Shown here in pieces: positions 26,606 to 34,790 of a stretch of 64,000 bases of DNA. The DNA lies in NCBI GenBank assembly GCA_000513555.1, contig ALYD01000005.1, forward strand, positions 1-64,000, read 5' to 3'. This stretch comes from Lachnospiraceae bacterium JC7 (GTDB lineage: Bacteria; Bacillota; Clostridia; Lachnospirales; Lachnospiraceae). The notes under the pieces are model-generated. The model had not been told where the DNA came from. It saw only the letters and a program-made list of their open reading frames with translations, and made no database searches. Made by a program: the position numbers and the translations under genes. Numbering within the stretch: position 1 is the first letter of the stretch; each line of letters starts with the position of its first letter.

Positions 26606-27292
26606 CTATCTCTCTTTAATAATGATGGTCATCATATAATATCCATCTTCAGGAATTTCTTCCTGGGGCATGAAACATCTCTCTTCCTCTGTTCCGCACC
26701 CTGAGATAGCATAGATATCTATACCATCCTTCTTTCTCAGCTTTTCCTTCACCCACGAAATCTTCTTTCCGCATTTCATGATAACCTTTGTCCCGGGAAG
26801 CTCCAATGCAGCTTCTATATCCTCAATACGGGGAATCACATGAAGCTGTTCACTCCCCTCGCAAAGCGGTATCCCCAATCTGTTGGCACAGGCTGTTATA
26901 GAGGTAATGCCACTTATTGTACAGACCTCGATACCGTCTTTATGTGCCAGATCGGAAATATATGAAAATGTAGAATACAGTGCCGGATCACCTATGGTAA
27001 TGAAGGAGACCTTCTTTCCGTCCAGAACATGTGCTTTTATAATTTCATAGATCCTCAGGTGATTTTGAGCTCTCTTATTTTCGTCTTTTGTCATTTCGAA
27101 TTCTATGGGAAGTGTATCTATATCTTCCACTTCCGGAATCACCTGTTTTACTATCTGATATGCTCTGCATTCATTCAGATCTTCTTTAGGGCATATCAAA
27201 AGGTCTGACTCCTTTATTCTTTTTATGGCTTTAAGTGTCATGTCTTCCGGATCACCGACTCCTACGCCGATCCCATATATACATCCATTCAT
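26606..27292 (-). CDS. cbiL: Precorrin-2/cobalt-factor II C20-methyltransferase
   Basis: A 228-residue SAM-dependent tetrapyrrole methylase: GIGVGVGDPEDMTLKAIKRI at the start, then FITIGDPALYSTFSYI and ISGITSITACANRLGIPL, the three typical family segments. The combination matches CbiL/CobI, which adds the C20 methyl group in cobalamin synthesis. It is alone here, without other cbi genes, so the rest of the pathway must be elsewhere or missing. Ribosome site is weak (AAGGA ten bases upstream). Confidence 0.85.
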   Translation of the reverse strand: MNGCIYGIGVGVGDPEDMTLKAIKRIKESDLLICPKEDLNECRAYQIVKQVIPEVEDIDTLPIEFEMTKDENKRAQNHLRIYEIIKAHVLDGKKVSFITIGDPALYSTFSYISDLAHKDGIEVCTISGITSITACANRLGIPLCEGSEQLHVIPRIEDIEAALELPGTKVIMKCGKKISWVKEKLRKKDGIDIYAISGCGTEEERCFMPQEEIPEDGYYMMTIIIKER

Positions 27293-27364
27293 TTTTTACC
27301 GATCCTTTTCCTGGTACTCTTCTTAAGTTTTTTATCTTTATCATAGGCAATATCCGATAACAGT

Positions 27365-27394
27365 AAAGGGTCGCCTCAAATACGGCGACCCTTT
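27365..27394 (-). terminator. Hairpin after the unknown membrane protein gene
   Basis: Perfect 11-bp stem 27365-27375 / 27384-27394, without a good T-run on either strand; terminator or RNA-stabilising hairpin. Confidence 0.5.
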
Positions 27395-27467
27395 CATACA
27401 TCTTTCACTCTTTAAAGGATAAATACCCGACATGATTACCTGTCACGATAAGTATATCCTCATATGT

Positions 27468-28151
27468 CTATACCGGATTCAATGCGATAACAATTCCACT
27501 TAAGTACCCTATAATAATGCATAGAGCATCTATTCCTGTCAACGGAATAGTATCAGCATTAAATTCAAATATACAAAACAGAAGGAAAATTATGAAGCTG
27601 TACAAAAACATCTTCCGCTCTCTGCTGATCGCAGATATACATTCGTTAAAGTCTTTACAGCTCCGTATATTTTCCATCAGCTGAATGATGATCATACAAA
27701 GAAAAGCTATCACAAATGGCGTGAAAACATTTTTTTCGGAATGATCGTTAAGTACCAGTAAATAGCCTTTGATCAATGTAAGGATCAAAGCTATGATATA
27801 TAACCATATCCTTTCGAAGGTTGAAATGATAAATTTATCCTTGGCCTTATACAGCCAGTTATTCAAAAATCCAAACAGCTTAGCACTCAAAAGAAAAACA
27901 ATATTGGCAAAAATAGCCACTATAATTGACGAATTCTGCGTTAATGAAAGCGTCAGCCCTTCGCTTAAATTCATCCCGGCTATTGCATCATTAACAGCTT
28001 CGGAACTTTGCTGTGCACAGAAACAAAGGAATAATACAAATGCAATAAAAATATAAAACAGAAACCTGAAATCCAGGGTTTCCTTCTTCTTTTGCCAGAA
28101 AGCCAAAGAAAAGCTGACCGCCATTGAACAGGTAAAAACTATCACATTCAT
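27468..28151 (-). CDS. Unknown multi-pass membrane protein downstream of the NHLM transporters
   Basis: A 227-residue protein I do not recognise. It has about six to seven hydrophobic segments and no known motif. GAGGGAGGAG lies before the ATG, so translation should be strong. It lies on the same strand as and 308 bp after the NHLM-type ABC genes, with a 27-codon ORF between. A role as immunity or accessory protein for that system is possible from position alone. Confidence 0.55.
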   Translation of the reverse strand: MNVIVFTCSMAVSFSLAFWQKKKETLDFRFLFYIFIAFVLFLCFCAQQSSEAVNDAIAGMNLSEGLTLSLTQNSSIIVAIFANIVFLLSAKLFGFLNNWLYKAKDKFIISTFERIWLYIIALILTLIKGYLLVLNDHSEKNVFTPFVIAFLCMIIIQLMENIRSCKDFNECISAISRERKMFLYSFIIFLLFCIFEFNADTIPLTGIDALCIIIGYLSGIVIALNPV

Positions 28152-28303
28152 ATTTACTCCTCCCTCTTTATATGAACCCCAAAAATAATGTTCTTAGCCA
28201 AATAATATAATGTCACCTGTTTTATATTTTATATCTTCTAACTATGTATTTTATCACAGATCCAGGCAATTCCGACTGTGGATTTTATCTATTTTTATCC
28301 TCA

Positions 28304-28387
28304 TTACCCGTCAGAACAGCGGCTCTGCAGGCACCCTGTACTCATACTGTCCGCTTTTTCAGTTACATCAATACGATCTTCAAACAT
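28304..28387 (-). CDS. Candidate 27-residue two-cysteine peptide
   Basis: Short ORF beginning MFEDRIDVTEKADSM, with Gly18 just before Cys19, a second Cys at 24, and a final Gly. GAGG lies four bases before the ATG. It sits 73 bp after the stop of the second NHLM ABC gene, between inverted 10-bp repeats at 28322-28331 and 28429-28438. It could be a leader-plus-core precursor for the exporter, but it is very short, has no family match and could be chance. Confidence 0.25.
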   Translation of the reverse strand: MFEDRIDVTEKADSMSTGCLQSRCSDG

Positions 28388-28459
28388 TTTTCCTCTATTT
28401 TATGACTGCATCCTTCCGGTATCTACGTCCTGCAGAGCATGACTTTTCTCTTCAGCTCA

Positions 28460-30640
28460 TCACTCCACCATCTGACGCCTGAACAGATCCGCAAAGATTC
28501 CATTCTTTTCCATCAGCTCTTCATAGGTTCCGTCTTCCACTATCCGGCCTTCATCCAGCACTATGATCCTGTCACAGTTTTTTACAGTCGAAAGCCTGTG
28601 GGCTATGACCAGTCTCGTACATTTCAGCCTGTCCAGTGATTCTGACACCTGCCTCTGTGTTATATTATCCAGAGCACTTGTGGCCTCATCAAACATAAGT
28701 ATCTTAGGCTTCGAAACTATCGCTCTGGCTATCATCAGTCTCTGACGCTGTCCTCCGGAGATACCTCCGCCTCCGTCTGATATCATGGAAGACATCTGCA
28801 TAGGCATTTCCCGTATATCATCCGCAACCTTTACCAGCTCTGCAGCTTCCCAGGCATCATCCATAGTAAGCCCCGTATTCGTGGCAACTATATTTGTAAA
28901 TATATCACCGGGAAACAGCTGGCTGTTCTGCAGCACAGTACCTATCTTAGAACGAACTGATTTTATGTTAAGTGTGTCCAGATTCCTTCCATCATAGTAG
29001 ACCGCACCTTTCAGCGGCTTCTCAAAGCCAAGCAGGAGTCTCAGCAAGGTACTCTTTCCGCACCCTGTTTTTCCTGTGATAGCCACATACTGACCGGGCT
29101 TTATCTTCAGGTTGAGATTATTGAGTATCATAGGCATGTTCTCTTTATACCTGAAAGAAACATGGCTGAGCTCTATAGCTCCATACAGTTTTTTTACCAC
29201 GGTTTTTTCTTCTGTGACTTCAGGAAGGGTTTCTGTGATAGGTTTTACCATTTCGAGACTCGGTCTGACCAGGGACAGTGGTTCTATGACCATCTGGAGG
29301 GCCATATAGGCACCGTTCAAAAATCCAAAGGCTGTATTGAAGGCATAGAATTCACCTACGGTCACGCCTGTTTTTATGGCGGAATAATAGATCACTATAA
29401 GACCTATAAGAGGTATAGCATCGGCTATCACATTGCTGACTTTTATAAAAAACGGCGGGCAATAGAGCAACTCTGCCTGTTCTGCATAACTTTTTCCCCA
29501 TTTAGCAAATGCTCTTTTTTCGGCACCGGAAAGTCTTATCTTCTCTACTCCGGAAATAATAGCTACAGAAAGGCCGCTCTCCTTTGTCTCCAGAGACATC
29601 TGCATAAGCCTTATTCTGGCTTTTCCATGAATCGTCATGATATCCACCAGCAGTACCAGAACTGTCACACAGAATCCCGGCCATGCCAGAGCAGGCGAAA
29701 AAGAAAACAGCTGAAAGATATAAACAAACGAATAAAGAAAAGTGACTAAACCGGCCAGCCCCATTTCCACCAGATACTCGACCAGAACCTTCATATACCC
29801 TACACGCATCGCAAGATCACCTGATGAGTATTCCTTAAAAAAGGAAGTCGGCAGCGAAAGTACACGCATCATGGTAGCGCTCTCCACCTGTATATTTATA
29901 CCTATGGAAATATTTTTAAGATACAGCTTCTGTATGATACCGAACAATCCCTTTCCCAGTGAAGCCGAAAACATAAACACCGAAGCTGCAATGAGGGCAG
30001 AAAACTGTTCAGAAGGTACCACATCCGAAAACAGACTCTTGGAAAGAAACGGCAGTATGGCACCGATCAGAGTTGCGAGCAGTACAAAGCCGTGAAAGAT
30101 CAGTACTGAATTTAAGCCGATGTTTTCGAAAATATAGGTATATAACTCCCGGATACCAAGCTTTACATTCGGGAATGGTTTATAGAACACTATAGCTTCA
30201 TCCGAGAACTGGGCCTCGGTCACTTTGCTTACAGACCGTACACTCCCGGTGAAAGGCTCCAGATACTTATAGCCTTTTATTCCCCTGGGAATAAGAGCCA
30301 CCGGCTGCCCGCTCCCCGCAAAAGTCGTGAGCATCGCCCCGAAAGCGTCATTTCTCCATCCCTTTGTCAGTTTTACCTGCCTCGTAAAAATACCTGACGG
30401 CCGAAGAAGATACTCCAGGATCTCTTCGAAGGTCAGTAGTTCATCCGGAATTTCTCTTTTCTTTACATGATAATACTTAAGTATGGCCTCTACGGCATCC
30501 ATTGACATATTTCTCTCGTCATTCAGTGCAGCAGAAAGCTTCTTACCCATAACAGAGCCTGCTATCCGAAGACATGAATCCTCAAAAGCATCCCTGTCAT
30601 ACTTCTTTCTCTGGTTTATCTGTTCTTCAAACAGGCTCAT
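28460..30640 (-). CDS. NHLM-type peptide export ABC transporter, permease/ATPase (no active peptidase)
   Basis: A 726-residue membrane ABC protein. The N-terminal about 160 residues are soluble and lack peptidase residues; then an ABC exporter membrane domain of about six segments (about residues 170-440), and an ATPase with Walker A ITGKTGCGKST, Q-loop VLQNSQLFPG, signature ISGGQRQR, Walker B ILMFDEATSALD and H-loop IAHRLSTV. This architecture fits the second ABC protein of NHLM bacteriocin-type systems. The ATG at 30640 is preferred, with GAGGTG five bases upstream inside the end of the peptidase gene region; a TTG directly before is the alternative. It follows the C39 transporter by nine bases. 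Confidence 0.85.
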   Translation of the reverse strand: MSLFEEQINQRKKYDRDAFEDSCLRIAGSVMGKKLSAALNDERNMSMDAVEAILKYYHVKKREIPDELLTFEEILEYLLRPSGIFTRQVKLTKGWRNDAFGAMLTTFAGSGQPVALIPRGIKGYKYLEPFTGSVRSVSKVTEAQFSDEAIVFYKPFPNVKLGIRELYTYIFENIGLNSVLIFHGFVLLATLIGAILPFLSKSLFSDVVPSEQFSALIAASVFMFSASLGKGLFGIIQKLYLKNISIGINIQVESATMMRVLSLPTSFFKEYSSGDLAMRVGYMKVLVEYLVEMGLAGLVTFLYSFVYIFQLFSFSPALAWPGFCVTVLVLLVDIMTIHGKARIRLMQMSLETKESGLSVAIISGVEKIRLSGAEKRAFAKWGKSYAEQAELLYCPPFFIKVSNVIADAIPLIGLIVIYYSAIKTGVTVGEFYAFNTAFGFLNGAYMALQMVIEPLSLVRPSLEMVKPITETLPEVTEEKTVVKKLYGAIELSHVSFRYKENMPMILNNLNLKIKPGQYVAITGKTGCGKSTLLRLLLGFEKPLKGAVYYDGRNLDTLNIKSVRSKIGTVLQNSQLFPGDIFTNIVATNTGLTMDDAWEAAELVKVADDIREMPMQMSSMISDGGGGISGGQRQRLMIARAIVSKPKILMFDEATSALDNITQRQVSESLDRLKCTRLVIAHRLSTVKNCDRIIVLDEGRIVEDGTYEELMEKNGIFADLFRRQMVE

Positions 30641-30649
30641 CAAATCACC

Positions 30650-32851
30650 TCATTCATTAGCTACAAGGCTGGTATACAAACCGTTATTTTTCATTAGTTC
30701 TTCGTGGGTCCCTCTTTCTATCACTTTTCCATGGTCAATGACTATGATCTCATCGCAGTCACGGATAGTTGATAAACGATGGGCTATCACGATACTGGTA
30801 ATGCCTCTGTTCCGAATGGAACGGACTACCTCATATTCCGTCTTGGCATCCAGTGTACTGGTCGCTTCATCAAGGATGATAAGTGTTGGATCCTGTGCCA
30901 GCACTCTGGCTATTTCCATACGCTGTTTCTGACCGCCGGAAAAATCTCTTCCGCCTTCTATCATCCTGTGCTGATATCCGCCATCACGCTGAACTATATC
31001 ATCATGTATCTGTGCATCTCGTGCAGCAAGGACTATATCGAAATCCTCGATGGAACGGTCCCACATACGGATGTTGTTGGAGATGGTGTCTTCAAACATT
31101 ATGATATCCTGATTAACAACGGCAACAGACGCGGTAAACACGTCTCTGTCGATCTCACTTATAGGCTTTCCGTCGAAAAGTATCTCACCGCCCCATGGCT
31201 TACATAATCCTGAGATCAATCGTCCTATGGTACTTTTCCCTGACCCTGAGCCTCCTACAAAAGCCACGCTCTTTCCAGGATAAAGCTCCAGATCGATCCC
31301 CTCGATCAAAGGCGGAGCAAGTTTTGCATATCCGAAACTGAGATCATGTATGCTGAGCTGTCCCGACAATTTTTCAACAGGTGCATCATCATGCTTGTCC
31401 AAAGGCTCGGATTCTTTTCTGAATACAGGATCCGTCGGATAATTCATGACATCATCTATACGTTCCATCTGTGTCCTTATCTCCTGCAGCTTGCGTCCTG
31501 CCATAACGAACGACTGGGCCGGAGCAAAAAAGCGGGATAAAAGACTGGCAAAAGCCAGCACCATACCCGGCGTGAACTTTTCTGTCATGACCATATAAAC
31601 TCCCATCACGAGGATGAGATTATTGACTAAAGAAATGATGATCTCCGGTATGCTTCCGAGATACGAATCAAGCTTTACAAACTGCACTCTCTGGGAATTC
31701 ATGCCCGCCTGATATCCTGCCCATTTTCTGAAGAATCCGACCTCGGATCCACCGGCTTTCAGACTTTCTATTACCTGTATGCCGGATACTGTTGCGGCAT
31801 ACAGCTTTGCAGAATCCACAAGCATCACGCGGGAGACATTAAGCTGCTTTATACTGCACCACCATACCATAGCAACATTTATAATTACCGATACTGTCCC
31901 TACGATAGTCATGATCACTGAATGTTGAATCATAACGATGAGATAAAATACCAGCATAAATGAATTTATGGCCAAAGGTGCGAAAAGGGTGATAAGCTGG
32001 TTCGCTATATTGGTACTCTGCACTCTTCTTTGTTCAATGTCTCCGGCCATACGCTGTGAAAAGAACTTCATGGGAAGCCGCAGTACATGCCATAAATAAG
32101 ATGTATTTTCCGTAGCTGCAAATTTGCCTCTGACACGATATGAATAGACGGACTGCAGACATCCCGCCAGTATGGTGATAGCCGCAAAAACCGACATCGC
32201 CATGATGAAGGGTATCAACAGATCCGTATTCTGTCCTCCCAGCATGACATCCAGAAAAAATCTGGAAAAACCTGTCATGATGAGACCAATAAACGACATG
32301 ATGGCAGTCATTGCCGCAACAAATGCCATGGTACCGCCGGTTCCCTTCAGATATCTGGCTGCAAATTCCATTACGCTCTTTCTTTTTCCGGAAGGACAGA
32401 ACTCCTCCCCCGGAGAAAACAGCAGGCAGATCCCGGTGTATTCCTTATCGAATTCCTCTTCGCTTACGAATAAGTCTCCTCTTGCAGGATCATTCAGGTA
32501 TACTTTATTTCCCTTAAATCCTTTCAGTACAACAAAATGATTAAAGCTCCAGTGGATGATACATGGAAATGTTGCTTTCTCTTTCAGACTGTCCACCTCA
32601 TAAAAATATCCCCTGGCATTGAGACCATGAGCTCTGGCTGCCTTTGTTATATTACCTGCTTTTGCTCCGTCTCTCGATACTCCGCAGTCCTCACGCATCT
32701 GCTCCAACGGGACCCACTTCTTATAGTAGGCCAGAATCATAGCGAGGCAGGCAGCACCGCATTCCAGTCTCTCCATCTGCATGATGACCGGTACCTTTGC
32801 GACCCCGCCCTTCACCGGCTGTTTGATTTTTTTCTTTACGCTCTTTTCCAT
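30650..32851 (-). CDS. NHLM-type C39 peptidase / ABC exporter
   Basis: A 733-residue membrane protein. N-terminal C39 peptidase: catalytic Cys in ERLECGAACLAMIL, His in NHFVVLKGF and Asp in YLNDPARG, all intact, so it should cut a leader from its cargo. Then an exporter membrane domain and ATPase (Walker A FVGGSGSGKST, signature FSGGQKQRMEIA, Walker B LIILDEATSTLD). This is the leader-cutting exporter of NHLM-type ribosomal peptide systems. The ATG at 32851 has GGAG eight bases upstream; a TTG at 32869 would overlap that site. It almost abuts the HlyD-like fragment upstream. No modification enzyme or leader-peptide precursor is next to it. Confidence 0.9.
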   Translation of the reverse strand: MEKSVKKKIKQPVKGGVAKVPVIMQMERLECGAACLAMILAYYKKWVPLEQMREDCGVSRDGAKAGNITKAARAHGLNARGYFYEVDSLKEKATFPCIIHWSFNHFVVLKGFKGNKVYLNDPARGDLFVSEEEFDKEYTGICLLFSPGEEFCPSGKRKSVMEFAARYLKGTGGTMAFVAAMTAIMSFIGLIMTGFSRFFLDVMLGGQNTDLLIPFIMAMSVFAAITILAGCLQSVYSYRVRGKFAATENTSYLWHVLRLPMKFFSQRMAGDIEQRRVQSTNIANQLITLFAPLAINSFMLVFYLIVMIQHSVIMTIVGTVSVIINVAMVWWCSIKQLNVSRVMLVDSAKLYAATVSGIQVIESLKAGGSEVGFFRKWAGYQAGMNSQRVQFVKLDSYLGSIPEIIISLVNNLILVMGVYMVMTEKFTPGMVLAFASLLSRFFAPAQSFVMAGRKLQEIRTQMERIDDVMNYPTDPVFRKESEPLDKHDDAPVEKLSGQLSIHDLSFGYAKLAPPLIEGIDLELYPGKSVAFVGGSGSGKSTIGRLISGLCKPWGGEILFDGKPISEIDRDVFTASVAVVNQDIIMFEDTISNNIRMWDRSIEDFDIVLAARDAQIHDDIVQRDGGYQHRMIEGGRDFSGGQKQRMEIARVLAQDPTLIILDEATSTLDAKTEYEVVRSIRNRGITSIVIAHRLSTIRDCDEIIVIDHGKVIERGTHEELMKNNGLYTSLVANE

Positions 32852-32872
32852 CCTGGCTGCTCCAATCAATCA

Positions 32873-33097
32873 CTAGTGCAAAAGATATCCTATGGGAGCG
32901 ATGTACTGCACACCTTCAGGGGTATTTACAGTAATAACGCCAAAAACTCCCCAGATAATGCTTCCGATCAGTACCATTAGGATAGCGATAAGTATCAGCC
33001 ATACCGATGGAGACGAAATCTTGATATAGTCGTTTATCTGATCAGGATTCGATATATTCTCTAAGCTCTTTTTTCGAAATAAATCTTTACTATCCAT
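32873..33097 (-). CDS. Shortened HlyD-like NHLM secretion protein
   Basis: A 74-residue protein: a charged N-terminus (MDSKDLFRKKSLENISNPDQ), one membrane helix (about residues 33-55, VWLILIAILMVLIGSIIWGVFG) and about 20 residues after it. The start resembles the N-terminus of the HlyD-type membrane fusion protein of NHLM systems, where a long hairpin and beta-barrel part normally follows; here the frame stops with TAG just before the exporter gene. Either a natural minimal form or a relic with the exported part lost. GGTGGAGG lies next to the ATG at 33097. Confidence 0.6.
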   Translation of the reverse strand: MDSKDLFRKKSLENISNPDQINDYIKISSPSVWLILIAILMVLIGSIIWGVFGVITVNTPEGVQYIAPIGYLLH

Positions 33098-33285
33098 ATC
33101 CTCCACCCAAATCCAAACATGTTTTTCAATGATGGTAATTTCCAGATACACAAATGGATTCACCCGAAACGTAACAGGTTACTACTTTATATATCGACCC
33201 TTACTTTTCAATAATAATACCCTCAGGTTATGGCCTCCTTCCGTACCAAAACACCAGGGAACAGTATGGTTCTCCTATATCTTCT

Positions 33286-34776
33286 TTACACACCGGTCAC
33301 CGTCCCATCCGAGAGATGGATGATCAGCCTGCCGGTTCCGTATGCATCCTGATGCTGTCCCTTTTGAAGGACCTCCTCGATCACTCCAGCGCAGGATGTA
33401 CAGATCTGTCTTGACGCATGGTTCCTGTTCAGATCCTCAAGTTCAATGTCGAAGGAATCCTTAACGTTTGTTATATGAAACTGCTGCAGTCCAACAGAGA
33501 ACACCTCATCATCCCTGATGGGTTCTCCCTTGAAATTGAACTTCATGTATGAATGAGTTTTCTGGTCGTATTCGACTTCAAGCCCGTTAGAAAGCTGATA
33601 GAATTCCGTATGGGCGCCTGCCAATGCCTCATCCCTCAACATCCTCAGAAGTCCGTGCTTCAACTGAGCTCCCGTCCAGTAGGTGGCATAGACAGAATCA
33701 TCATATGGGAAGTTTTCATCAAAATCCTTTTTGGTCACTACAGGTCCCAGCTGCTCTGTGCGGATAGAACCTGATCCAAGCAGGAATATATCCACTCCCA
33801 GAGTCTCACAGAGAGCATCCGCATAAAGATCTCCCAGTTCTGTTTCCCTTATCCTGGATGGATGAGTCAGCTCACGTACGAACTTCGTGATGATCCTTCC
33901 GTACTTTTCATCCGTACTGTGCTTGTAATTGTTTATGATCTCCTCGATTCCCGGATCCTTGGGACACGTGGTTTCATTTATGGGAACGGCTTTCCAGGTG
34001 AAACTGTCAATACAGTTATTGTCAGTATCCACCAGAATATCAAAACGTCCGATCTGATCTGTTCCTGTTCCGGCCTGAACGATAGGAATACCGTTTACAA
34101 CAGCCGGTTCCTCGATAAATGTGTGGGAATGTCCTCCTATGATCACATCCACTCCCCAGGCAGGATCCAGCATGGCTGCCAGCTTTTTGTCCTCCTCAAA
34201 TCCTATATGTGTAAGCAGAACCGTAAAGTCTATGTCCATTGCATTATAGGTATCGCATATTCGCCCTATCTCTTCCGCAGCCTCGTTCAGTGTGATGAAG
34301 GTTCCGATCAGCTTATCCATCTTGCACTGCATGAGTGCGACTTCCGTAATGATACCTATGAAAAGTATCTTCATACCGCCTATCTCTATAACCTTGCAGG
34401 GGTCAAAGAGTCTTGCATTGTTGGTCTTTATATGAAGATTTGCATTTATGATTGGAAATTCCGCACATTTTTCAAGGAAAAGAAGGTGCGCCACACCGTA
34501 GTCCACCTCATGATTTCCGAGGGTCACGATATCAGGAGCCAGCATGTTCATGATCTGTATGGTGGAAATGCCATGGAATTCGGAATCGATGACAGAACCG
34601 CGGAACATGTCTCCCGCTATAGCGTATAGAACATTTTCCTCCTCATGGCGGACCTTGCTCACATAACCGGATAACAGAGATACTCCTCCTACCAGATTCG
34701 AATCTATATTTTCAGCCAGAAAATCACCGTGCATGTCATTGGAATGTAAAAGAGTTAACTTCTTCAGATTCTTCAT
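33286..34776 (-). CDS. Metallophosphoesterase / 5'-nucleotidase family protein, copy 2
   Basis: A 496-residue two-domain protein like UshA / 5'-nucleotidase. Metal-site motifs: HSNDMHGDF (start), AGDMFRG, TLGNHEVDYG, and GGHSHT; the C-terminal nucleotidase domain includes LGSGSIRTEQLGP and FPYDDSVYATYWTGAQLKHG. Unlike most family members it has no signal peptide, so it should act in the cytoplasm on nucleotides or other phosphoesters. It is a tandem paralogue of the gene upstream, 14 bp away, with GGAGG before its ATG. Confidence 0.9.
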   Translation of the reverse strand: MKNLKKLTLLHSNDMHGDFLAENIDSNLVGGVSLLSGYVSKVRHEEENVLYAIAGDMFRGSVIDSEFHGISTIQIMNMLAPDIVTLGNHEVDYGVAHLLFLEKCAEFPIINANLHIKTNNARLFDPCKVIEIGGMKILFIGIITEVALMQCKMDKLIGTFITLNEAAEEIGRICDTYNAMDIDFTVLLTHIGFEEDKKLAAMLDPAWGVDVIIGGHSHTFIEEPAVVNGIPIVQAGTGTDQIGRFDILVDTDNNCIDSFTWKAVPINETTCPKDPGIEEIINNYKHSTDEKYGRIITKFVRELTHPSRIRETELGDLYADALCETLGVDIFLLGSGSIRTEQLGPVVTKKDFDENFPYDDSVYATYWTGAQLKHGLLRMLRDEALAGAHTEFYQLSNGLEVEYDQKTHSYMKFNFKGEPIRDDEVFSVGLQQFHITNVKDSFDIELEDLNRNHASRQICTSCAGVIEEVLQKGQHQDAYGTGRLIIHLSDGTVTGV

Positions 34777-34790
34777 TTTCCCCTCCCGTT

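Noticed and set aside
28210-28482. Plus-strand ORF of 90 codons downstream of the NHLM exporters
   Set aside because: No ribosome site and random composition; opposite in direction to the operon.
33862-34629. Plus-strand ORF of 255 codons in the nucleotidase gene
   Set aside because: Antisense to motif-rich coding sequence, and a weaker equivalent occurs in the paralogous gene; a codon-bias shadow.
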